From Hirudinaria manillensis (Eukaryota; Annelida; Clitellata; Hirudinida; Hirudinidae), in assembly GCA_034509925.1 (NCBI GenBank), contig CM067528.1, forward strand, positions 7,686,501-7,750,500: DNA of 64,000 nucleotides, written 5' to 3'. Position 1 is the stretch's first letter. Each line of letters opens with the position of its first letter. The notes beneath the pieces are model-generated. The model was given only the letters and a program-made list of their open reading frames with translations, was not told the DNA's origin and did no database searches. A program made the translations under genes and the position numbers. Positions 1 to 9,390 of this stretch are shown one piece after another.

Positions 1-127
1 AAATGACTTATATGAATCCTATATAAAAACAAACACTCCTCTAATCGAGTACTATGTTGTGTCAAACTTTCAAAGGAATTGGTGAAGAATTTTCACAAAA
101 AAAGTTACAATTTTATTTATGTAGATA
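1..127. repeat. Interspersed repeat, partial copy
   Basis: This stretch matches two tandem units at 48.7-49.3 kb: it shares the block 'atcgagtactatgttgtgtc', the following 'aaaggaattggt' region, and a tail ending in a run like 'ttttatttatgtaga'. Only the 3' part of the unit is inside the window. The A/T tail and dispersed copies suggest a non-LTR or SINE-type repeat; no coding sequence is visible in it. Confidence 0.6.
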
Positions 128-196
128 TGGAGCAAAACAATATTTTATTTAATCAAAATAACCAAATTAAGTTGCAATTTTTTGAATGAATTGAAG

Positions 197-551
197 TTCT
201 GTGTGTGGAGTCGATGGTTTGGTGCGGATATCTTCAGTGCACCAAGGACTGCGACGAGAGTATCCGTGTGGGCAACTGTCAAACATGCAAATGCAGCTGT
301 GGTGTGAGTTCAATGATTTATTGACGAAGTGAAAACATTTAAAATTGAAATTCATTTTAAACTTTTGTCTCAAAATGATTCTTCAGAACTCAACCTGTAT
401 GGAGAATTACTACTGCCTCTACGGAATTGTGAGCTACGATGATCCGATCTCCCATCCCAAATGCTGCAGCTCAGCAGGCAATTCACCTGATGTAGTTTGT
501 CTTCTTCCAGGGGAAACAAATTTTGCTAATGCACTTCCAAATTTCCCTTGA
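197..551 (+). CDS. Antistasin-like cysteine-rich secreted peptide, copy A (5' exon outside window)
   Basis: Two exons are visible, 197-303 and 387-551, with donor GGT|GTGAGT and acceptor CAG|AAC. Exon one encodes a tight cysteine array, starting WCGYLQCTKDCDES and ending CKCSCG, with spacing C-x4-C-x3-C-x9-C-x2-C-x-C-x-C, the spacing of an antistasin-type domain. Exon two adds four more cysteines (CMENYYC, then a CC pair and VVC) and ends in a stop at 549-551. Exon one starts in phase 1, exactly like the paralogue at 5574, so a signal-peptide exon is expected upstream of base 1 or in the unreadable first 196 bp. Antistasin domains often inhibit serine proteases, but the match is by cysteine spacing only; the target is unknown. 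AATAAA is present at about 780. Confidence 0.65.
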
Positions 552-1013
552 ATTCGAGAGAAACTCCTTTGATTGGCATTACGTAAAGGGGAAATATAAT
601 GGAGAAAGAATAGTATAACAAAATTAAGATAATAATATAAGAATGTCTTTTCTAACGTCTGTTCTAATTACTTGAGTATGATCTTTCGACAGGTTTATTT
701 CTAGAAACTGATTTCTAATGGTATAATTTTTTATTCATTTCTTTTCTCTTTAACGTTGTAATAAAAAATGTTCATGTTTCAATAAATCATGTCGAATTGT
801 CTTTAGAATGTCATATGCTACTATCCTTAAAGTTTAATAGCTTTAAATGTAATCGTGCAAAAGTAAATCAATTGTGATTATTTTTTTATGAAACAATTAA
901 ATACTTATTAGTTAACTTGGCAAGAAATGAGCAACTACGTATATTTTGAAAGATAAAATAACAGCTGACGTCCAAAATCAATTTGTGACTGAGGATCTTG
1001 TAAGCAGGTGAGG
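552..1013. other. Intergenic, no gene seen
   Basis: A+T-rich sequence downstream of peptide copy A. It contains poly(A)-signal-like AATAAA near 780. I see no open frame or RNA gene. Confidence 0.6.
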
Positions 1014-1500
1014 ACGTGTTGTTGAGAACTACACTGCTTTGAACGTATTACACTTAGACAAGAAGAACTCATCAGCTTAGAAGAAATTAATGCAAATTAT
1101 TCAACTTGGAAGAGTATCTTCAACAAGTCAAATAATAAAATTAAACCAATAGCCATTTACAAAATCAAACACTTTCTTCTCGTTATTTAACTTTCTTAGT
1201 TCGATTTTCCACTTGGTTCAGGTTTTGTGGGGCTCTACAACTTCCGAACTACTATAAGCAGGAAGTATAGTTAAAAGCTTTCTTTCAGGCTCTGAGATCC
1301 GAGGAGGGGGGCAGGGAATATTTATTGTACCAAGTACTAACATTAAGTGGGAATTCCATAAAACTCCATTTCTCAACTTTTGACTTGAGCTCCTTCATGT
1401 GGAAACATACAATTTTTCACCAAAGCAACAAAACATTTTGTGTCCCTTTCATTTATTTGACATGAAATTTGAGGACATTTATATTTTGTTAAACTTTTCG
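1014..1500. repeat. Duplicated ~490 bp segment, copy 1
   Basis: Nearly identical, by eye, to 6765-7250 (offset about 5751 bp), beginning 'acgtgttgttgagaactaca' in both places and decaying after the stretch around 1470-1500. Each copy lies about 460-830 bp downstream of a cysteine-rich peptide gene. This is either a remnant of a tandem duplication of the peptide locus or an unrelated dispersed repeat. No terminal repeats or clear coding frame are visible. Confidence 0.8.
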
Positions 1501-2137
1501 CTTAAAAACCTCAAGGAAATTTGGTGCACGGAATATCAAAAAGCTTCATCACTTTTCTATTATTATTAGCGATTTCATTAAAAGTTATAATTTAGAACTT
1601 CTCATGTTAATTTCTTTAATAAATTGAAATTTTATTTAATAAAACATTTAATAAAGTTAATTAATGCAATATTATTATATTAGAAGAGTGGAAATGAAAG
1701 GTACACCTGTTGGAAGACTGGAGTTGATTCTGGAGGGAAGCAGAAATTTGGGCTCCGAGGAATGGATTGAATATTCATTTAGATTCAAACCTGGTCACTC
1801 CAACACCAATCCATCCCTTATTGGTTGGTTTTTTTTTAACAATTATAAATTAAATTATTTGTAATTAAAGAAATAGTAATTGATAGTCAATTGAGGCTAA
1901 TTCATTGCAATTTGAGTTAAATTTTTAAAATTAAAAATTCTGACTTAAATATTTTACAAATTTGAATGTTCGTTATTATCTTAATGATTCATCTATTCTG
2001 GATAATTATCTCTCCATCTCTAATTTGTCGATTGTTGCAGAATCAGCGTGTTCTTTATTACAAAAGTTTGGTTACTTTCCGACTTCTATGTGAGGTCAAA
2101 GATATTGATTATTGGCCGACGCTGGGTGGTTTAGCAA
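1501..2137 (+). other. Possible orphan exons, unassigned
   Basis: The stretch 1686-1823 has a codon-like open frame (VGRLELILEGSR, then GSEEWIEYSFRFKPG). It is bounded by a possible acceptor 'ttattatattag' and a possible donor at 1824 (GTTGGT). A second candidate follows 'gttgcag' at 2040. I cannot match it to a family, and the Tc1 element inserted at 2138 separates it from anything downstream. It may be a decayed or partial gene. Confidence 0.25.
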
Positions 2138-3745
2138 TACAGTGCGTGTCATAAGGTTGGGACACCCACGTTTTTTAGCCATAATTTTGTTTTTAAAGGT
2201 CATATATAAACCATTTATTTATATGATACGTAGATGTTCATTAGCTACTGGGAGATATTAATTTCAGTGATTTTGGGCAACTATATTTTGTAATGTAAGC
2301 AAAAAACTGGAAATATGATAAAAAGTGAAAGTCGGTGAACCTCATATGAAAGCAAAAATCTTTATTTTTCCGGTTAAAACAAACGTTTAAAATCTAAAAT
2401 AAATAAAGCTGACAATGTGTTTTGTCATTCTTTTTTTGAAATACTTCCTGAACTCGATCTTTCATTGATTTCAACAAGAGTTTCAGCCTCTTATTGTCCA
2501 ACTTTATCATCTCCGTGCTCAGACATTTTTGCAATTCAAAGTGCTAGGTTTTTGCCTAACATTAGAATATACTTGATTATTGAGCAATCCCAACACATTT
2601 TCAGTAGGAATTTGGGCCGGAAGTCAAATCAGACCACTTTAAGACATAGATTCTTCTTCTGGAAAATAACCTTTTTTGGTATTGAGATGTGGATGGAACC
2701 ATTATTTGGTTAAAAGATAACCTTATCCATTTTTGAATCTAATGTATAGGCATAGGAGGTATTTTTTTTATAATTTAAACACATTCTGAGCAATTTTGTT
2801 TCCCCTTTAAGACCACCACATCTGATGAACCAAGAGAAGAAATGGCAGCCCAACAATGACCTCCAAAATTTCTTTTCAAGAGTGATTTTAGGGACTTCTG
2901 ACATTATGCCAATAACATTTGGACCCATATGGACTGTCAAACTTAAAATGTTTCTCATCTGAAAATTTGCAATGCTCCAAATCACATTCAAACTCATCAT
3001 CTCTTCGAGCCAATTCAATCAAATCCTTTTGTGATGTTTTGTCAAGAATGTCTTCTACTGGCACTTTCTATACTTTAAAAATCGGCTTCTCCGAAGGTAT
3101 CTACATATTGGAGACTTGGTTAAATTCAATTTCAACTTTTTTTCAAGCCCCGTTGAAGAGAATTCTCCCTTGCAAGCTTCACGAACAAGAAGTCTCTTCT
3201 GACGATGATCCAGTGTTCGAGGTCTTCCTTATATTTAGGTGGTTCTATAACTATCTGGATCCTTTAAAAATCATCTGACAACATTTCTGGAACATTTAAA
3301 CACTTTTGAAATTTCAGAAAATGACTTTATTTAGCTCATTTAATACCTTAATTTGTCCTTTCTCCATTTCAGCAAGAATCCAATTATAATAAGCTTAACT
3401 AGCATTTTTTTATTTAATCAAATAATTATTTAACATTACCCCTCATATATATAACCTTATTATAATAGCCACTAGTAGTGGTCCATGTAATAAAATGCCA
3501 TTTCCTGCACAGGAAGAGACACCATCCTTAATCTTTGAAACGCCTCTAAACAACATTAAAGGGATTTTTCCAAGTAGTGTCATTCATATTCAAATTATGC
3601 TTCACAAACATATTGAAATTTTATTATGTGAGAATAGAGGCATGAAATAATTGAAACTTTGGGCAATTACACGCTACGGATTTTCAGAAAACTAGACAAA
3701 ATGTAAAACTTTAGCCCCTGTCCCAACCTTATGACACGCACTGTA
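2138..3745 (-). mobile_element. Tc1-like DNA transposon with intact terminal inverted repeats and TA target duplication
   Basis: The element occupies 2140-3743. Its ends are perfect inverted repeats of about 26 bp (left end starts CAGTGCGTGTCATAAGGTTG; the right end is its reverse complement), flanked by TA at 2138-2139 and 3744-3745, the hallmark of Tc1/mariner insertion. Length of 1604 bp is normal for Tc1. A transposase runs on the minus strand: around 2960-2900 it shows FSDEKHFKFDSPYG and a following YWH, the usual region around the second catalytic aspartate, and around 2600-2530 it shows a TENVLGLLNNQVYSNVRQ-like C-terminal block. Several stops and frame changes interrupt it, so this copy is probably not autonomous although the ends look mobile. 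Confidence 0.9.
2400..3018 (-). pseudogene. Broken Tc1-like transposase
   Basis: The conserved pieces lie in more than one frame on the minus strand: an FSDEKHFKF block near 2950, a segment of about 100 codons at 3018-2710, and the N-P-x-E-N-like block near 2600. In-frame stops separate them. In intact relatives the DDE/D catalytic triad lies across these blocks; here the second Asp block and the NP-E-N block can be recognised. The gene sits wholly inside the inverted repeats of the element at 2140-3743. Confidence 0.7.
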
Positions 3746-4891
3746 TAACGTCGGCGCAATATTGTCAAAAGGTTATGGACCCCTACTCTAAAAGTCTCAC
3801 CTCATGAGCAACATCTAACAAATAGCTAATTGCCGAAATCTATTTTTATTCATAGAGCTATCGAAGAGCTAAAGCCACCATGCCTGATCGAACAAAAAAA
3901 ATCACATCAGCTATTGAGGCAATAAATAATAATGTTGGATCCCTGGATCCAGATAATTAAAGAATAATTAAAATTATATTGCTAATTAATTAATTTAGTA
4001 ATTAATTAAATTGAGTGGCAATATAATTTGCGAATTAATTAATGGGTACTATTCAGAGTCTTTGGTTATGAATCTAGACAAATAGATTTATCTCGAAAAG
4101 CAGAGCGAGAGTTAGAGAAACAGCATATTTCAAGACTTAGACATTTGAGCATTGTACATCTTCCAAGCCATCTGAACACTTTCAATAAACCTGACCTTCT
4201 ATAATTAGTTTGAGGACTCCGGGTTATTACAATAATATCTAGAAATGCAAAGGAAAAGATAAGTTTTCGGTTTTACAGATGAGACTAAACGATTGTCAAA
4301 AGACTAGTAAAAGAATGTTGCCCCTTAATAGCTACACGAGGGAACAAGTTCCATACGGTTATCTGAGTGACATAATCCACTTAAAATCCCGATAACGGCT
4401 GCGAGAAACACAAGAAGCCTACATTAACAATTTAAATTAAATCCAGGATGAGGTAAACTTGGATGCCGAATGGATGCAATGCAGTGGCACAAACACTTTT
4501 TATTTAAAAAGGATCGAATGTGGAGAATCATTTTTCCTTTTGAGGGAAATGACCTTTTTTTATGCTTTTGACATAAAAAAAAATATCTGTCACTCAAAAG
4601 GCACATTGCCTGCCATAGGGTCTCTTTCTCTATTCCAACGATGCTATAATGGAGATTTTGTAATTTCATAATTATTGCAACAGCCAGAAAGAAGCTCATT
4701 TTTAATGAATAATTAAACTGGCTTGTTTTGCACGCTTCATTATTGGAGGTATGGCGATGAATAATTTATATGTCATATCGTCAATACGATCTAAAAAGTT
4801 CGTGTTGAATTCGAAATTTAAATGATCAAACTGTGAAGACCTGTCTGATATAAAGCAAGAAAAGAGATCCAGTGCGAGTAAGCTTTAGAAA
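3746..4891. other. Intergenic, weak open frames only
   Basis: Between the Tc1 element and the second peptide gene. Short open frames (for instance 4459-4671) have no recognisable motifs or flanking splice structure that I trust. Nothing annotated. Confidence 0.5.
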
Positions 4892-5936
4892 TGAACCTGC
4901 TGTTTGTAGCTGTTGTACTTTCCTTGGCAGGTTAGTGAGATTTTATAAGAAATGACAATCCATCGTTGAATCAGTAGCGTACCGAGAATATTTGTCAAGG
5001 ACAAAACGCCAAATTTGCACTCTTAATTTCCAGCTGCCTTTACTAGTATCTCTATTAGCAACCAGCAGCAACCTACAATAGCAAATATCAGGGCACAGTT
5101 CTCCCCCGGCAACATCAGTGGCTTAAAAATTCCAAAAATGGCAGCGCTTTTGATGGAGGACATACCGGACATCTAAATCTTCACTCCTAAGGATTTCAAT
5201 TAAATCCTTCAACCTGAGACAGTGCACACAACAGTATGCCAGTCAATAACCATATTGAGCACACGTTGACCAAGAGAGCTTTGTTAAAATAAATATGCAT
5301 TCCGGTTCATTAAGGGGTTCAATATACAATCCAATAAATATATCGTCGAAACTCTGAGCCCCCTCTGGCGCCCCCAGCGCTGATGCCTCTCTGGCCCCCT
5401 TGCCACATCGCTGCGTTGAAGATGAGAATAAAGTTTACAATAATTTCATAAAATACGTTCAAACAGTTTGTAAATCGTTTCTGTAGTAATTAGCCTCAAA
5501 CTTGAGGAGAAGCGAGAAGACAGGTTAACCGATATTGTTATTTAGACTTTTATTATTGATCATCATTGAACAGGTTTGAGTGAAGAGACATCCATTTGGT
5601 GCGGATTTCTCTTTTGTACCGAGCGCTGCAATGAATCCTTCCGTGGCAAAGATGGATGTCCACTGTGTAGATGTACTTGCGGAGTAATCATCTTCCAATC
5701 ACCTTCATTGTTCTAAATATTTTTTTGCTATGATGCAAATTATTTATAATTACAATCAGAATTCAAAATGCATGCCCGGATACTCATGCAGAACAGTTGT
5801 TCAAGTCTCAACAAAAGAACACTTGCTGAGATGTTGCATGGGATCTGATCGTCTGATGTGCTTGGAACCTGGAAATACCAAACATGCTGATGCCAAACAT
5901 TACCTGAAATATTGGAATGACAACAAAATTCAGTAA
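4892..5936 (+). CDS. Antistasin-like cysteine-rich secreted peptide, copy B
   Basis: Proposed exons: 4892-4934 (signal peptide, begins MNLLFVAVVL), 5574-5683 and 5760-5936. The cysteine exon reads WCGFLFCTERCNES ... CPLCRCTCG, with the same C-x4-C-x3-C-x9-C-x2-C-x-C-x-C spacing as copy A; the last exon carries CMPGYSC, a CC pair and MC, ending in a stop. Both introns have the phases seen in copy A (1 and 0), which is strong support for paralogy. The first donor is uncertain: GTTAGT at 4931 is the nicer site but leaves the wrong phase; GTGAGA at 4935 keeps frame. The mature peptide is about 90 residues. Function inferred only from cysteine spacing: an antistasin-like protease inhibitor or other secreted defence or regulatory peptide. 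Confidence 0.6.
5034..5176 (+). CDS. Alternative second exon: linear (cysteine-free) secreted peptide
   Basis: This exon follows a good acceptor (ttaatttccag) and opens in phase 1, the same phase as the cysteine-rich exon at 5574, so the signal exon at 4892 could join to either. It encodes about 47 residues, beginning AFTSISISNQQQ and ending MEDIPDI before a stop at 5174-5176. It has no cysteines. If used, it would give a short secreted peptide of about 60 residues. A different frame is also open here after the acceptor near 5060, so the assignment is provisional. Confidence 0.4.
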
Positions 5937-6764
5937 AACAATTCTGCCTTAAAATTTTGTATTTCAACAATTCTAAGTTGAGAGTTAATGTTGAATATGA
6001 GAAACTAAAAATACATTTTATGCCTGATAACTTATTTTATCATTAAATTGTTCATTTATTTTGCCCATTATTTAGATTTTGTGGCCAAAAAACTCGAACT
6101 ATTTGGCTAAATTCTTCCGTTTCCTATATTTGTGTAAACCAATTTGCATTTACCTGATGTGCTAAGGTTTTGCCCATTAAAATTATTTTAAAATTTAAAG
6201 AGTCAATATTCATTCGTTCAGCATAATTGCCGTAAAATATGAAATTGCAAATTCTTTTTGTCAAACTTTTTTTTTATATTTTACCAACCGAACCTGTTTT
6301 GTGTCCGACATCATTTTTCTGATAAACTGATACATTATCGGTTACATTTAATCGACCTTTTTGATGCTTAATGTAGTCATAAATGAATGTGAAGATACTT
6401 TAAACCCCTGATTAAAAAATAATTTATTTCCATTTAAGGTTTCATTAATAATTACTTTTAAAAGCGAAAATTATGATGGAAATGTTGTGCCAAAAATATC
6501 TCAATTGACATCTAAAAGCAGAATATCATTACCAGGATGTTTAAAATGCAGACGAAAGCAATTGCCAACGGTGATAGACTTGCTTCTCAAAGGATTCTTG
6601 AATTACTTTCCATTTTTCAAACTTTAATTTAGTAACTGATGATAATTATTTTAAATGATTAATTGATTAAATTTGAGTTATTTCGAATGTATTACTTCTA
6701 CGAAGACATTTGAACACGTTAATTTGTACAGTAATTACCATTAACCTTTACAAAGCAATTGAGT
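5937..6764. other. Intergenic, no gene seen
   Basis: A+T-rich DNA downstream of peptide copy B; no motif, RNA gene or convincing open frame. Confidence 0.6.
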
Positions 6765-7250
6765 ACGTGTTGTTGAGAACTACACTACTTTGAACGTATT
6801 ACACTTAGACAAGAAGAACTCATCAGCTTAGAAGAAATTAATGCAAATTATTCAACTTGGAAGAGTATCTTCAACAAGTCAAATAATAAAATTAAAACAA
6901 TAGCCATTTACAAAATGAAACACTTTCTTCTCGTTCTTTAACTTTCTTAGTTCGATTTTCCACTTGGTTCAGGTTTTGTGGTGCTCTACAACTTCCGAAC
7001 TACTATAAGCAGGAAGTATAGTTAAAAGCTTTCTTTCAGGCTCTGAGGTCCGAGGAGGGGGGCAGGGAATATTTATTGTACCAAGTACTAACATTAAATG
7101 GGAATTCCATAAAACTCCATTTCTCAACTTTTGACTTGAGCTCCTTTATGCGGAAGCATACATTTCTTTCACCAAAGCAACAAAAATGTTTGTGTACATT
7201 TAATTTATTTGACTTGAAATTTGAGGAAATTCATATTTTGCTAAACCTTT
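6765..7250. repeat. Duplicated ~490 bp segment, copy 2
   Basis: Counterpart of 1014-1500, with a few scattered substitutions and a one-base length change. It lies about 830 bp beyond the stop of peptide copy B. See copy 1. Confidence 0.8.
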
Positions 7251-7351
7251 CTTCCCCTTGTCTGCATTAGTTCACTTTTGACTCTATACCTCTTCCCCGA
7301 TGTCCCCTCAAAGAGATACCTGAAAGAACGAGAACAGGTGAAAGACGGGAT

Positions 7352-7439
7352 AATGGTTCGTACTTGAGGCAGTAATGGCAGAATGTTATTCTTCGATGGT
7401 TCGTACTTGAGGCAGTAATGGCAGAATGTTATTCTTCGA
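7352..7439. repeat. Direct tandem duplication, ~44 bp unit x2
   Basis: The unit beginning 'atggttcgtacttgaggcag' occurs twice back to back with no visible difference. It lies just upstream of the Tc1 relic. Confidence 0.85.
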
Positions 7440-7993
7440 TGTCCGGATTCCGACTAAACTGGACAAATGAAATGTTGAATTTAGAGACGAGCTGGAAGTC
7501 CGTTATTCTTCAGATAAAAAGAAATTTGACGGTCCAGAGAGCTTCAAATATCATTGGCTTGATGTCAAAAGATCAAAGAAATAATTTTTAGAAGTAATTA
7601 TGGAGATGTCTCAGCGATGGTCTTGACTGCCATTTCCTCTCGAGGTTCTACAGAACTTGTCTTTTTTAGAGGGGAGGCAGAACCCTGCAAAAGTTATCCA
7701 TATGCGGCATCTGTTTATGCATTTTTTTTCAAATTATGTGACAAATTTAAAAATGAAAGAGTCATTTTCCAGCATGACAATACAACAAGGTTAACTAAAC
7801 TTTTTTTTTCAGGAGAGGAATTTGGAAGCAATGGCCATCTCGCTCCCCAGACTTGAACCCCATCGAAAACTTGTGGGGATTGCTTGCCAGAAAAATATGT
7901 TGTAATGGCAAGCAATGTTCCAGTATTCATGAGCTGAAATACTCTTTTGAGAAGAGCTGGATGAAAAGAGCTTAAAACCTTTCTTGGTTTCAT
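7440..7993 (+). pseudogene. Tc1/mariner transposase relic
   Basis: Recognisable blocks in order on the plus strand: SDKKKFDGPESFKYHW (second-aspartate region, lacking the usual Glu of SDEK), ISSRGSTELVFFRGEA, a block like FQHDN near 7770, and WPSRSPDLNPIENLWG at about 7835-7880 followed by about 35 codons to a stop. These are the standard landmarks of a Tc1 transposase C-terminal half. Frames differ between blocks, and the N-terminal DNA-binding half is not visible, so it is a dead fragment. Confidence 0.8.
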
Positions 7994-8000
7994 TAAAAAC

Positions 8001-9390
8001 AGAATACAGGAGTTAATTAATAAGAAAGGAGATAAAATTCATTATTGGTGTTTATATAAATTATAATTTAAAGGTTTAAATCTCACAAATTTGATAATTT
8101 AAGCTCCCACAGTGTTCTTCGTTGATGTGTGATGCTAGTTCGGGGATTTCCAGCGTTTTGTTAAAATATTTCTCTGCACAATAAATTTGATAAATCTGTA
8201 AATCTAATGTGTTTTGCCATATCCTGCAAAACATTGGTTTATGAAATCTCACCACTTAGAATGGTACCGTCAAAATATGTACCTGGGCTAAATTTATGAA
8301 GAGCCCTGTATATATATTTACATATGCGAGGCGTGACAGATCAAAATTGTTTAAATAAGTTAATGCTTAAAAGGTTACATCAACAACTCAAGATAGGCAA
8401 ATATTATTATATTTCCTAATGCAGTCAAATCTCCCCGTCGGGATCAAGCAAAATTGGCATAATAGCGAGATTTGACTGTATTTGAAATTCGATAATAGAA
8501 CTTTTTTTTCACCGATATTAAATTAACGAGTTATTAGTGAGGATAAACAAATATTTACGTTAAAAAAACATGAATTACAGTTTATTTTCCCTTTTATGAA
8601 TTATAATGCAATTACTTTTCCGTGATCCTATGCTTGTTAATTCCGTTTTATATTTTAAATGCCAATTTGGAATCCTATAAACTTTAAAATGTATTTCATC
8701 TTTTATAAAGAAATGTCTGTTCCAATTTGTTTGTTACGTCTTGATTACCAGTTAACAGTGCTGTTTGCGAGTTGAACATAGTCCAATTCGTCCACTGACT
8801 TCTACAAATGTGATTTGGCCACCTCACAGGCAGCATAAACAACTAATAAACCATGAGTGACAGGCACTGAAACTCGCTGCCTGCGAGTTAGCTTTTGCCA
8901 ACGCTTATCCAACATTCCTCCACAATTCTCCATAAAAAAATCAAATTAAAGAGAAGAGTTTATTCAATACTTTAACTTTCATGACACCAAGTGAAAGTAT
9001 TTGTAAATTATATTCTTAGCTATTTGATGGTTAACAACTGCGACCTTTTATTTCGTTTTTATTTATTCAACTGCATCTTACAAGGTGATGCTTCATTTTA
9101 TATTTTATCAAATAATGATTAATAGGAAATCAAAAACTACCATTTTTCAGACAAATGGAAATCCATTGTGATGATTGAGAAGATGTCTTTAGATTCTTTT
9201 GGCTCGGAGGGCGGCAATTAATAAATTTTAATTTAGAAGCCTCTAAGTTAAGCGACGTTATTCGAAGATAGCTATATGAAACTATTAAAATCTGAATAAA
9301 CCTCTTTCGAAATTATCCAGAATGTATTTTGAGATATTTAAAAATAAATTAAAGTCAGACAATTAAACTCATTTTATAACTTTGAACAAA
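8001..9390. other. Intergenic region upstream of NPC1
   Basis: No gene seen. It holds one small inverted-repeat element (8422-8478) and otherwise simple A+T-rich DNA. The NPC1 promoter must lie in its right part; I see no strong TATA box. Confidence 0.5.
8422..8478. mobile_element. Minute pogo/Tigger-type terminal repeat remnant
   Basis: The ends CAGTCAAATCTC and GAGATTTGACTG form a 12-bp inverted repeat around a 33-bp interior; the right end is followed by TA. CAGT-x-AA-x-CTC ends are typical of the pogo branch of Tc1/mariner elements. At 57 bp it would be little more than the two ends. Confidence 0.45.

Noticed and set aside
5034-5200. Alternative frame through exon 5034 ending HLNLHS
   Set aside because: It requires a weaker internal acceptor and reads less like a secreted peptide; mentioned only as uncertainty.
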